From the NCBI GenBank assembly GCA_903911145.1, contig CAIWCD010000028.1, forward strand, positions 1 to 64,000: a stretch of 64,000 nt of DNA, read 5' to 3'. A program made the translations under genes and the position numbers. The notes under the pieces are model-generated. The model worked only from the letters and a program-made list of their open reading frames with translations, did no database searches and was not told the origin of the DNA. Origin of the DNA: an uncultured delta proteobacterium (GTDB lineage Bacteria > Myxococcota > Myxococcia > Myxococcales > 40CM-4-68-19). Positions 8,776-16,968 of this stretch are shown one piece after another (the stretch's first letter is position 1; each line of letters opens with the position of its first letter).

Positions 8776-9396
8776 CTATGCAGCGCCGGTTGACGTGCCG
8801 CGGGCGAGCGATTCCATCTGGGTTACGGTCCGGTCGAGTTCGTCGACGAGCCGGCGCATTCCCTCGCTGCCGCCGGACTGCCGATAGGCGTTGACGAGCG
8901 CGCGATAATACCAGAGCACCCCATCCCGACCGCCGCTGAACCGCGCCCAGAGCGACTCTCCGCGCTCACGCAGGTCGCCGAGGATCGCGCGCGCATTGTG
9001 GAGTTTGTCGGCCGCCGAGACCAGCCGCGTCTCCGCGCTCGCATGGCGCAGATGCGCGACATATCCCTCCTTGCGCACGCGCCACGGCGGTTTGGGCTGC
9101 CCGGCCGTTCCTTCGGCGTCGGTGCAGCCCTCGACGATCGCCAGCACCGTCGCGCCGAAACGCGCGGCGATCTCCCGCGCGGTCAAACCATCGCGGCCCT
9201 GGTCTTCGATTGCATCATGCAGCAACGCCGCGATCGCCTCGTCCTCGCTGCCGCCGTGCTCAAGCACGAGGCTCGAGACAGAGAGCAGATGCGCGAGATA
9301 GGGAATCGACGTCCCCTTGCGCAGCTGGGTCGCGTGCAGCTGCGCCGCGTAGGTCATCGCTTCGCGAAACTTCATCGATGGATTCGCCTCACTCAT
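8776..9396 (-). CDS. single-domain HD hydrolase, RelA/SpoT-hydrolase-like
   Basis: A 206-residue HD-superfamily protein. Metal-site elements are visible: His in 'GTSIPYLAHLL', the HD pair in LLHDAIED, and ADKLHN downstream. The 'AQLHATQLRKGTSIPYLAH' opening is like the hydrolase half of RelA/SpoT and the small alarmone hydrolases (Mesh1-type). There is no synthetase, TGS or ACT domain. ATG 9396 is preferred because AAGGG lies about 9 bases upstream; a GTG at 9405 is too close to it. (p)ppGpp hydrolysis is a reasonable hypothesis but not proven by sequence. Confidence 0.8.
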   Translation of the reverse strand: MSEANPSMKFREAMTYAAQLHATQLRKGTSIPYLAHLLSVSSLVLEHGGSEDEAIAALLHDAIEDQGRDGLTAREIAARFGATVLAIVEGCTDAEGTAGQPKPPWRVRKEGYVAHLRHASAETRLVSAADKLHNARAILGDLRERGESLWARFSGGRDGVLWYYRALVNAYRQSGGSEGMRRLVDELDRTVTQMESLARGTSTGAA

Positions 9397-9522
9397 CAGC
9401 GCCACCCTTCTTGTCCACGATTCACTCTATGCGCTTCCCGCACCGAAGCGTTGACCCAGGCTGCACGCCGCGCCGCGCATACTTGTTGGAGTTGGCGCGC
9501 GGCCTGCTATAAGCGCTGCAAC

Positions 9523-9610
9523 GGAGGAGTGGCCGAGCGGCTGAAGGCGGCGGTCTTGAAAACCGTTAACCCGCGAGGGTTCGCAGGTTCGAATCCTGTC
9601 TCCTCCACCA
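9523..9610 (+). tRNA. tRNA-Ser (TGA)
   Basis: Acceptor strands GGAGGAG (9523-9529) and CTCCTCC (9600-9606) pair perfectly. The anticodon loop CTTGAAA contains anticodon TGA, a long class II variable arm follows, then the T loop GGTTCGAATCC. CCA is encoded at 9608-9610. Confidence 0.97.
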
Positions 9611-9626
9611 ATTGAATCGCAGCGCG

Positions 9627-10478
9627 CTACTTGCAATCGCGCCAGCGCGTCTCGAGATGGAACGCGCGCCGCAGGAAGAGAAATCCACCCGAGACGTCGA
9701 GCAGCATATTCTTCGGGGCAAGCTCTCCTTGCGGCGTCAGCACGAACTCCTCATCGAGTTCCATCTTGTCGACGTGATTGGGCAGCGGAGAGGCGTGCGT
9801 CTGCGCGTGGAACGGCACGAACGTCTGCGCGTCGATCCAGATCGTCCCCTCGCGCGTGACGATGCGATCGTCGGGAGGCGTGCTGCTCAAGGGCCGCACA
9901 CCGAGCACATACACGGCGCGTCCATCGACAGTGTCGCGGCGCAGCAGCTCGAACTTGTGCCGCGCAAGCTGCTTCGCGGTGAGCGGCGACTCCATGTTCC
10001 CGCCCTCGCCATTCTTCTCGTGCTCCTTCATCTCCTCGCGCTTCTTCTTCTCGTCTTCGTCAGCCTTGCGCATCTCCTCGGCGGTGAAGGGCGTGCCGTC
10101 GAGCGAGCGCTTGTAGGGCAGGCCCTGCGAAGCGACGCCGTCGGCCCACGTCTCGGTCAGCTCCGTCTCCTGCGTCTCCTTCGGCTTGCCGTCGGAATCG
10201 AGCTGCGCGGCCTTCACCGAGACCGTGCAGGAGAGCTTCTTCGGCTTGTGCTCGACGAGTGCGGAGGCCTTCTGCACGACCTCTTCGACCGACAGTTGCG
10301 GCGCCGGGGCTGGCGTGGTCGTCGGCGTCGTGGATGCTGCGGGCTGCGCTGGGAGCGGGTTTGCGGCGATCGGAGCAGGGGCCGCTGCCGGACTCTTCGC
10401 GGTCACGGGCTTCTCAGCGCGAGCGCCGCCTGCCAGCGCGAGCGAGAGGATGGTCATCAAGATCGAGCTGCGCGCCAT
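9627..10478 (-). CDS. exported protein with LolA-like beta fold, unknown role
   Basis: A 283-residue protein with a signal peptide (MARSSILMTILSLALAGGARA), an Ala/Pro/Thr-rich linker to about residue 65, and a helix (VEEVVQKASALV). The beta-rich body includes a charged Lys/Glu helix near 140-155 and a C-terminal part 'GTIWIDAQTFVPFHAQTH', which recalls outer-membrane lipoprotein-sorting (LolA/LppX-like) domains. ATG 10478 is chosen because GGAGG sits about 7 bases upstream and it starts exactly at the signal peptide. Likely periplasmic. The assignment to the LolA-like fold is tentative. Confidence 0.7.
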   Translation of the reverse strand: MARSSILMTILSLALAGGARAEKPVTAKSPAAAPAPIAANPLPAQPAASTTPTTTPAPAPQLSVEEVVQKASALVEHKPKKLSCTVSVKAAQLDSDGKPKETQETELTETWADGVASQGLPYKRSLDGTPFTAEEMRKADEDEKKKREEMKEHEKNGEGGNMESPLTAKQLARHKFELLRRDTVDGRAVYVLGVRPLSSTPPDDRIVTREGTIWIDAQTFVPFHAQTHASPLPNHVDKMELDEEFVLTPQGELAPKNMLLDVSGGFLFLRRAFHLETRWRDCK

Positions 10479-10567
10479 CGTGGCCTCCAGTGTGGAAAAC
10501 GCCGTCGTGATCGCAAATCTGATCGCTCGATGCAACCGCACGCCGCGATTCTTCCTGCGCGCATCGC

Positions 10568-11245
10568 TCAGGTGAATCGTCGCTCGAGCGCGCCCAGCGC
10601 GGCCGCGAGGTCTGTTCGACGTTCTGCGAGCGCGCGCATCCGCCGCAGCTCACGCCGCAGATGCGCACGCGCGGTGACCTGCTCGCTCGCCAGCAGCAGT
10701 GGCCCCAGCTCAAGCTCCGCCTCGAGCGCGTGCGCGCCATACGCGGGATCGACGCCGGCTCTGCGCGCGAAGGCGAGCACCAGATGCAGTCGGCGCCCCT
10801 CTGCGATCACGCGCTCGGCGACGATGTGGAAACCGTTGCCGTGAGCCCACGCGCGCACTTCGCGGGAGTGGCGGTTGGGCTGCACGACGACGCGGCTCGC
10901 GTGCGCGACGTCAGGAGAATCAAGCAGGAGCTGCGCGGCGAGATCTCCTCCAACACCCGCGATCGCGAGCGCGTCGATCTTGCGGAGCAGCGCGAGTCGG
11001 TCTCCGCGAACGAGCAGCACGCGATCCTGCACGCCCGACTCCCGCTGCGATCTTCGCGCCTGCAGCAGAGGAGCCTCGCGCAGCTCGATCGCGATCGCGC
11101 GCCTGGCCTGTCCGCGCGCGACTGCCGCCAGGCTGAGCTGCGCGTGATCGGCGCAGAGATCCACCAGCAGCGCGCACGTGCCGATCTCTTCGAGCACTGC
11201 TTCGAGGCGCGGCGATAGACGATGCGCAGAGCGCGACGCTTGCAT
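10568..11245 (-). CDS. TrmK-like tRNA (adenine22-N1) methyltransferase
   Basis: A 225-residue class I SAM-dependent methyltransferase of the TrmK/DUF633 family, normally about 230 residues. Residues 1-22 form 'LSPRLEAVLEEIG'. VDLCADHAQL replaces the usual DIGSDHAYLP SAM motif, IAGVGGDLAAQLL replaces the family's AGMGG motif, and VVQPNRHSREVR follows, which is a strong family signature. The family methylates N1 of A22 in tRNA in Gram-positives; targets in this lineage are unknown. ATG 11245 gives the family's normal N-terminus. Divergent from the esterase gene with a 120-base gap. Confidence 0.8.
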   Translation of the reverse strand: MQASRSAHRLSPRLEAVLEEIGTCALLVDLCADHAQLSLAAVARGQARRAIAIELREAPLLQARRSQRESGVQDRVLLVRGDRLALLRKIDALAIAGVGGDLAAQLLLDSPDVAHASRVVVQPNRHSREVRAWAHGNGFHIVAERVIAEGRRLHLVLAFARRAGVDPAYGAHALEAELELGPLLLASEQVTARAHLRRELRRMRALAERRTDLAAALGALERRFT

Positions 11246-11365
11246 GCCGCACTCGTCTCGCTCTCTTCGGGCGGCGACAAGCGAAAACGGATCGGCTCGC
11301 TGCTGGAGCGCGAATCTCTTTTCCGCACCGCGCCTCTGTGTTCTTCTCGCCGAGGTGAGCATCCG

Positions 11366-12214
11366 ATGACGAAACACGAGCACACGTTCTCCCTCGGTGG
11401 ACAGAGCGCCTGGTTTCATGAGGAGGGCTTCGACTATGGCCCGGTGCATACCTACGACGCGCTCAAGGTCGGCGGTCCCGACGACCTCCCGCGCAAGGTG
11501 CACGTGCTGGTGCCGCGCGATTATGCCGAGAGCCGCGAGCGTTATCCGACGTTCTATCTGAACGACGGACAGACCGCGCTCTTCCCGGGCGGCACGATGG
11601 GCAAGTGCTGGAGCATCGGGCAGACGATGAGCGCGCTGTTCGCGGAGGGAAAGATCGCGCGGTCCTTGATTGTCGCGGTCCATCCGCTCGTGCGCGATCG
11701 GGAATATACCCACGCGCAGGGAATGCCCGGCTCGCAGTTCGGCGGCCTCGATGACTATGCGGGATATATCGCCGGGCCATTAAAGACGTTCATCGACAAG
11801 AACTATCGGACCGACCCTTCGGCCGAGAAGAGCGCGACGGTCGGCTCGTCGCATGGCGGCCTCGCGGCGTTCTATACAGCCTGCAAGTATCCCGACCGCT
11901 TCCGCCGCGCCTTTGCGCTCTCTCCCTCCTTCTGGGTCGGTCGCGGCGATTCGATGAGCAGCTCGCCGCTGGTCACCGCACTGCGCGAGACGTTGATTGA
12001 TCGCACGCGCCGGCCTGATATCTGGATCGACTGGGGACTCATTCGCGACGGCGCCGTGCGCGGCGCGCGCGAGATGGCGGCGCTGCTGCAATCGGAGTTC
12101 AAGTACGAGCTCGGCCGCGACCTCTGGATTCACGAGGATCGCGAGGGCGGCCACGACGAGGAGTCGTGGGGCCGCCACTTCGGCCTCTTCTCGCAGACGC
12201 TCTATCGTCCTTGA
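11366..12214 (+). CDS. esterase-like alpha/beta hydrolase (PF00756 type)
   Basis: A 282-residue protein of the esterase D/enterochelin-esterase fold. 'RYPTFYLNDGQTALFPGG' near 59-76 is the typical strand and oxyanion region. GSSHGGLAAF at 160-169 holds the nucleophile Ser162, and GGHDEESWGRH at 261-271 holds the catalytic His. No signal peptide, so probably cytoplasmic, unlike many relatives. ATG 11366 has GAGGTGAG about 7 bases upstream. It stands at the left edge of the amidoligase cluster in the same orientation as the GATase trio, but two minus-strand genes lie between, so membership in the pathway is inferred. Confidence 0.85.
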   Translation: MTKHEHTFSLGGQSAWFHEEGFDYGPVHTYDALKVGGPDDLPRKVHVLVPRDYAESRERYPTFYLNDGQTALFPGGTMGKCWSIGQTMSALFAEGKIARSLIVAVHPLVRDREYTHAQGMPGSQFGGLDDYAGYIAGPLKTFIDKNYRTDPSAEKSATVGSSHGGLAAFYTACKYPDRFRRAFALSPSFWVGRGDSMSSSPLVTALRETLIDRTRRPDIWIDWGLIRDGAVRGAREMAALLQSEFKYELGRDLWIHEDREGGHDEESWGRHFGLFSQTLYRP

Positions 12215-12230
12215 TGGGCGCGGGGGAGCG

Positions 12231-12578
12231 CTACTTCGCGATCGGGCAGAGCAGCGCGTGTCCGCTCATCGCCACCTCGACGAGGCTTCCTCGCGGCTGG
12301 CTCCCGTTCGTATCGATGAAGACGTAGTTCGCGTTGACGCGGAGAGCGGCGTTGCGCATGTCGTTCGTCGCGCCGCGCGTGGCCTCCGCGATATCCGACG
12401 AGATCGCCGTGCCGTGCACCTCGGCGAGCACCGTGCAGTTGGGCCGCTGCTCGGCCGACACTTCGATGGCCAACGCGCCGCGATCCGCATTGGGTACCTG
12501 CTCGAAGGGCACACAGGCGACGCCGGTCATGACGAGAAAGAGAGCTGCGACTGTCTTCAGGAAGTTGAACGATCTCAT
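12231..12578 (-). CDS. DUF4156 lipoprotein
   Basis: A 115-residue lipoprotein with a signal sequence ending in VTGVAC (lipid Cys22, reading MRSFNFLKTV...). The mature part has the DUF4156 pattern: a first Cys in 'RPNCTVLAEV', ATNDMRN-A-R-NANYV in the middle, and a second Cys close to the end (ALLCP). The two Cys probably form a disulfide. GGAG lies 5-6 bases before ATG 12578. Function unknown. It is the only exported product in the 11.4-21.9 kb cluster and may simply be a bystander. Confidence 0.8.
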   Translation of the reverse strand: MRSFNFLKTVAALFLVMTGVACVPFEQVPNADRGALAIEVSAEQRPNCTVLAEVHGTAISSDIAEATRGATNDMRNAALRVNANYVFIDTNGSQPRGSLVEVAMSGHALLCPIAK

Positions 12579-12648
12579 GGTGACACTCCGTTGAGAGGGC
12601 TGCTCAACGGGGTGGACTGGCCACCATGAAGATGTGACCAGACGGTCG

Positions 12649-13863
12649 CTACTTTGCGGCTGCATCCTTCGCGTGCTCGAGCGCCATCGCCACTGCGGCC
12701 TTGGCCTGAATCGCGCCCCAGCCCTGCCGATCGATCTCGAGGTTCGGCAGCCGCTTGGCCGTCTTGATGAGGATTAACTTAATCTGCTGCGGCGTTAACT
12801 TCGGGTTGGCTTCGATCATCTGCGCCACGAGCGAAGTCACGATGGGCGCAGCGAAGCTGGTGCCGTCGACCATCTTGTAATGCTCGTCGATCACGAGTCC
12901 ATCGCGCAGTCCCGACGCGATGACGTGGCGGATGAGATAAGGCGGCTGCGCGCGCACTTCGTCGAGCGCGGGATAGACGCCGAGATTCTCCTCGATGATC
13001 TGCTTGAGATCCGCATCGGCCGCGTGATCGAGCTTCGAGAGCAGCGCGGCCTGCAGCGAGGTGGGCGTGCCGGGGAGGATCGGCGCCGCGATCCAGTCGG
13101 CGAGCGTGACCACCTCGGGCTTCTGGATGCCGTCGATGGTCGGTCCGTACGAGGAGCGATAGCCGGTCGCGGCGCGCAGATGCGGGTTACCACCGTCGTC
13201 GATGCCGCCCACGCTGATCACGGCCGGCACGCTCGCTGGCGGCATGATGTGTCCGGGCCGATGCCCGCTGTTGCCCACGGCCGCGACGACAGTGATCCCT
13301 GCGCGCACCGCCGCCTCGGCGAAGCGCGAGAGGACGTCGTTGAGATACGAAGATTCGTAGTCGCCGCCGCAGGAAATATTCAGGATGCGGATGTTGTGCT
13401 TCTCGCGGTTGACGAGCACCCACTCGATGCCGCGCGCGATGTCGTCGTGGTGCACGCGCGAGAGCGTCCCGACCTTGACGAGCACGAGTTTCAGCTCGGG
13501 GGCGAGCGCGCGGAACCGTCCGCTCGAGAGCGAGCCGTTGCCCGCCGCGACCACCGTCGACATCATCCCGTGCCACGAGGAGGCCTCGGCGACGTGCAGC
13601 GCCTCGAGGCCGCCGCGGTGGCCGACGAGATCGTGATAGCCGAGCACGCGCCCCTCGATGTCGGGATGCGCGTAGAAGCCGGAGTCGAGGAAGGCCGCGA
13701 CCACGCCCTTGCCGGTGAAGCTCGCGTCGCCGCCGACCCGATCGGAGATGGGCAGCGGCTCGTGGTTGCGCGGGTCGATGGGGCCTGACCGAACTCCCGG
13801 CGAGCTGTTGCGAAATCCTGGTGAACTCGAGCGGGAGCCGTGCGCGTGATTCGGGGACGCCAT
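12649..13863 (-). CDS. subtilisin-family (S8) serine peptidase without signal peptide
   Basis: A 404-residue subtilase with an intact triad: Asp60 in AFLDSGF, His98 in SSWHGMM, and Ser336 in DGTSFAAP. Asn198 in AVGNSG provides the oxyanion hole. There is no hydrophobic signal segment. The N-terminus is a Ser/Pro/Gly/His-rich stretch of about 45 residues, which suggests an intracellular protease without a classical propeptide. Residues 262-325 form an insertion between the Asn and Ser blocks. ATG 13863 has GGAG 6 bases before it; a TTG four codons earlier overlaps that site and is less likely. Divergent from the GATase gene with a gap of only 46 bases. Confidence 0.9.
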   Translation of the reverse strand: MASPNHAHGSRSSSPGFRNSSPGVRSGPIDPRNHEPLPISDRVGGDASFTGKGVVAAFLDSGFYAHPDIEGRVLGYHDLVGHRGGLEALHVAEASSWHGMMSTVVAAGNGSLSSGRFRALAPELKLVLVKVGTLSRVHHDDIARGIEWVLVNREKHNIRILNISCGGDYESSYLNDVLSRFAEAAVRAGITVVAAVGNSGHRPGHIMPPASVPAVISVGGIDDGGNPHLRAATGYRSSYGPTIDGIQKPEVVTLADWIAAPILPGTPTSLQAALLSKLDHAADADLKQIIEENLGVYPALDEVRAQPPYLIRHVIASGLRDGLVIDEHYKMVDGTSFAAPIVTSLVAQMIEANPKLTPQQIKLILIKTAKRLPNLEIDRQGWGAIQAKAAVAMALEHAKDAAAK

Positions 13864-13909
13864 TTTAATCTCCAAATGAAACGCCCACTATAGGGTAGAG
13901 TGGCTCCAC
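13864..13909. promoter_or_regulatory. 46-bp divergent promoter region
   Basis: The gap between the divergent subtilase and GATase start codons contains ACTATA at 13888-13893. On the minus strand this reads TATAGT, a plausible -10 box for the subtilase. An imperfect inverted repeat (CCACT...AGTGG) surrounds it. With so little space the two promoters must overlap. Confidence 0.35.
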
Positions 13910-14818
13910 ATGGCCGCTCCTTCGTTGCGTCTCTGCCTGGTTGACATGAACAACGGCGTGCCCAATGAGGCCACGCGCTGCTTCCGCCGCATCTTCGAGG
14001 CGTTCGAGCACAAGGTTGTTGCGGCCAATCCCGGCCTCTCGGTTTCACTCGTGCACGTGCAGCCGCGCAACTTAGGCGAGCTGCCCCCGCGCGAGGTCGA
14101 CCTGGTGCTCAGCTCGGGCGGACCGGGCGCGCCGACCGATGGCTATGACGAGGCCTGGTGCACTGGCTATCGCCACTTCCTCGATCGCGTTCTGTCTGAC
14201 AACGCCACGGGGCGCCGCGATGCGACCGGCCTCTTCGTCGTCTGCCACTCGTTCGAAATCACCGTCACGCACTTCGGCTTCGCCAAGCTGGTGCCGCGCT
14301 CGGCACTCAAGTTCGGCGTGTTCCCCGCCTACGTCACCGACGCGGGCGCGCGCAGCATCCTCTTCGAGCCGTTCGACGATCGCCGCCTCTTCACCTGGGA
14401 GCATCGCAAGTACGAGACGGTCGATCTCGACGAGAAGATGCTCCATGCGCAGGGCGGCGAGCTGCTCGCGACCGAGAGCCGGCCGGGCGGCGTCGACAAG
14501 GGTCGCGGCCTGATGGCGTTCGATTTCGGCCCCGGCATCATGGGCACGCAATTTCATCCCGAGGCGGATCGTCCGGGCGTGCTCGCGTGGATCAATCGCC
14601 CCGATCACGCCTATGCCGTGAAGGATGCGTACGGCAACGATCTCTACGAGCGGATGATCACGACGCTGAAAGATCCGACGCGCCTCGCGCGCACGTATGC
14701 GCTCGCGATCCCCAGCTGGCTCGAGCACCGCTTTAATCGCATCGCGGAGGCGCGCGGCCTGAATCCAATCGGTCCTCCCGAGCAGGACATGCGGATGTTC
14801 GAAGCCGAAGCTTCTTGA
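13910..14818 (+). CDS. class I glutamine amidotransferase-like protein
   Basis: A 302-residue stand-alone GATase-1 domain. SSGGPGAPTDGYDE at 68-81 matches the glycine-rich oxyanion strand. The nucleophile-elbow Cys112 lies in VVCHSFE. MGTQFHPEAD at 211-220 supplies the catalytic His216 and Glu218. The elbow lacks the usual G-x-C-x-G glycines (V before and S after), so the pocket differs from GuaA/TrpG-type enzymes. The substrate may be glutamine, a gamma-glutamyl compound or another amide. It is first of three plus-strand genes (GATase, ATP-grasp, GCS2) spaced 55 and 16 bases apart. No signal peptide. Confidence 0.85.
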   Translation: MAAPSLRLCLVDMNNGVPNEATRCFRRIFEAFEHKVVAANPGLSVSLVHVQPRNLGELPPREVDLVLSSGGPGAPTDGYDEAWCTGYRHFLDRVLSDNATGRRDATGLFVVCHSFEITVTHFGFAKLVPRSALKFGVFPAYVTDAGARSILFEPFDDRRLFTWEHRKYETVDLDEKMLHAQGGELLATESRPGGVDKGRGLMAFDFGPGIMGTQFHPEADRPGVLAWINRPDHAYAVKDAYGNDLYERMITTLKDPTRLARTYALAIPSWLEHRFNRIAEARGLNPIGPPEQDMRMFEAEAS

Positions 14819-14873
14819 ATTCAACCACGCACGCGGCTGCACCTATCCACCAACGAATCGAAGGGGTCAAAAC

Positions 14874-15848
14874 GTGACGGAGAAGATCGGAATCATCGTC
14901 GGCTGGGAGGACAGCTTTCCCCAGGCGTTCATCGCGAAGGTCAACGAGACGCCGGGCTTTCACGCGGAGATCGCGAAGATTGGCGGCACGCCGGAGAACT
15001 TCAAGCCGGACTATCGCGTGCTGATCGATCGATTAAGCCACGAGGTTCCTTTCTATCGATATCATCTCAAGGCTGCGGCTCTCGCCGGCACCTATGTGAT
15101 TAACGATCCGCACTGGTGGGCCGCGGACGAGAAGTTCTTCGGCTTCTCGATTGCCTCGAAGATCGGCGTGAATGTCCCGCGCACGGTGATGCTCCCGCAG
15201 CGCGCTTATCAACCGTCGATCGATCCGCAGCGGTCTCTTCGCAATCTCGAATATCCGCTCAATTGGGAGAAGATTACCGAGTACGTCGGCTTCCCTGCGG
15301 TGCTCAAGCCGGCGGACGGCGGCGGTTGGAAGCAGGTCTCGCGCGTAAACAACATGGCGGAGCTGCTTCGCGATTACAACCGCAGCGGCACCACCGTCAT
15401 GACGCTGCAGCAATATATCGACTTCGATGAATATGTCCGCTGCATCTGCATCGGCAAGGAGTTCATCCTTCCGATCAAGTACGACCCGCGCAAGCGCTGC
15501 TATGTCGAGACCAATGGCTTCTTGCCCAAGGCGCTCGAGCAGAAGATCCTCGACGGTTGCTGGGCGCTCAATCACGCGCTCGGTTACGACATGAACTCGG
15601 TCGAGTTCGCCTGCAAGGACGGCGTGCCCTACGCCATCGATTTCACCAACCCCGCGCCGGATATGGACGTCTATTCAATCCTGCCCAAGCATTTCAAGAT
15701 CTGCGTCGACGAGATGGCGAAGTTCGCCATCAAGGTTGCGCGCGAGGGTCGCAAGAACCACGACGGATATGCGTTCCGTCAATATCTGGCCCATCCCAGC
15801 AAGCGGCCCGCGGGTCTCTGCGAGTTTGTTCCGGCTGTGAAGACTTAA
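14874..15848 (+). CDS. ATP-grasp ligase (RimK-like group)
   Basis: A 324-residue ATP-grasp protein. The N-terminal pre-ATP-grasp domain opens 'EKIGIIVGWEDSFPQAFI'. The sequence 'INDPHWWAADEKFFGFSIA..GVNVPRT' marks entry to the fold. Next come the first ATP-binding lysine strand 'FPAVLKPADGGGWKQV', 'QQYIDFDEYVRCICIG', and the metal-site strand 'YAIDFTNPAPDMD'. Enzymes of this fold activate a carboxylate as acyl phosphate and join it to an amine. GTG 14874 has GAAGGGG about 8 bases before it. The neighbouring GCS2 and GATase genes suggest amide or peptide bond formation on a small molecule. Confidence 0.85.
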   Translation: MTEKIGIIVGWEDSFPQAFIAKVNETPGFHAEIAKIGGTPENFKPDYRVLIDRLSHEVPFYRYHLKAAALAGTYVINDPHWWAADEKFFGFSIASKIGVNVPRTVMLPQRAYQPSIDPQRSLRNLEYPLNWEKITEYVGFPAVLKPADGGGWKQVSRVNNMAELLRDYNRSGTTVMTLQQYIDFDEYVRCICIGKEFILPIKYDPRKRCYVETNGFLPKALEQKILDGCWALNHALGYDMNSVEFACKDGVPYAIDFTNPAPDMDVYSILPKHFKICVDEMAKFAIKVAREGRKNHDGYAFRQYLAHPSKRPAGLCEFVPAVKT

Positions 15849-15864
15849 TCGAAACGGGGCGCAT

Positions 15865-16968
15865 ATGATCGACGGTCAATTCACGCTCGGCGTCGAAGAG
15901 GAGTATCAGATCGTCCACCCGGAGACGCGCGACCTCGTCTCCTATGTCAGCAAGATCATCGAGGGCGGCAAGACCGTGCTGCGCGAACGCGTGCGGCCGG
16001 AGATGCACCAGTCGATGGTCGAGGTGGGCACCTCGATTTGCAAAGACGTTGGCCAGGTGAAGAGTGAATTGATCGAGATGCGCACGGAGCTTGACCGCCT
16101 CGCGCGCAATGGCGGCCTGCGCATCGTCGCCGCCTCGACGCATCCGTTCGCCGATTGGAAGCTGCAGGACATTACCGACCACCATCGCTATCACCATCTC
16201 GTGATCGATCTGCAGGACGTGGCGCGCGCCAATCTCATCTTCGGATTGCACGTTCACGTCGGGATTAAAGACAAGGAAGTGGCGATCGCGCTGGCCAACC
16301 AGGTCCGCTATTTCCTGCCACACTTATTGGCGCTCTCCTGCAGTTCGCCGTTCTGGATGAATCGCAAGAGCGGTCTGATGAGCACGCGCTCGCAGATCTT
16401 CAAGCGCTTCCCGCGCACGGGCATTCCCGACGAGTTCGAGAGCGCGAGCCAGTTCGACGAGTTCGTCAAGCTGCTCGTGCAGACCGGCTGCATTGATAAT
16501 GGCAAGAAGCTCTGGTGGGACGTCCGCTCGCACCACGTCTTCGACACGGTCGAGATCCGCATCTGCGATATGCCGACCTCGATGGAGCATACGGTTGCGC
16601 TCGTTGCGTTAATCCAGGCCTTAATGGCCAAGCTCTATCTGATGTACAAGCGCAATACCTCGTGGCGCACGTATCGGCGCAGCTTGATTGAAGAGAACAA
16701 GTGGCGCGCGGTCCGTTACGGCAGCGACGCGAAGTTAATCGACCTGGGGATGAAGCAGGAGCGGCCGTTCGCCGAGCTCGTGCGCGAGTTGGTCGAGTTC
16801 GTCAGCGAGGCGAGCGATCAGCTCGGGACGACCGGTCATATGAAGAAGATTATCGAGATCGCCGATACCGGGACGAGCGCGCATCGGCAGATTGAGGTCT
16901 TCGAGAAGACGAAGGATATGAAGGCCGTCGTCGATTGGCTGATGAGCGAGACGATGCGGGGGATTTAA
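15865..16968 (+). CDS. YbdK/GCS2-family carboxylate-amine ligase
   Basis: A 367-residue member of the glutamate-cysteine ligase family 2 fold (glutamine-synthetase-like). LGVEEEYQIV at 8-17 carries the metal-binding acidic residues; 'EVGTSICKDV', 'FGLHVHVGIKDKE' and 'TVEIRICDMPTSMEH' follow in the family order. The YbdK group has weak gamma-glutamylcysteine ligase activity in vitro; true substrates are mostly unknown. It starts 16 bases after the ATP-grasp gene. Its TAA stop overlaps the stop codon of the opposing gene: the four bases TTAA at 16965-16968 serve both. Confidence 0.9.
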   Translation: MIDGQFTLGVEEEYQIVHPETRDLVSYVSKIIEGGKTVLRERVRPEMHQSMVEVGTSICKDVGQVKSELIEMRTELDRLARNGGLRIVAASTHPFADWKLQDITDHHRYHHLVIDLQDVARANLIFGLHVHVGIKDKEVAIALANQVRYFLPHLLALSCSSPFWMNRKSGLMSTRSQIFKRFPRTGIPDEFESASQFDEFVKLLVQTGCIDNGKKLWWDVRSHHVFDTVEIRICDMPTSMEHTVALVALIQALMAKLYLMYKRNTSWRTYRRSLIEENKWRAVRYGSDAKLIDLGMKQERPFAELVRELVEFVSEASDQLGTTGHMKKIIEIADTGTSAHRQIEVFEKTKDMKAVVDWLMSETMRGI

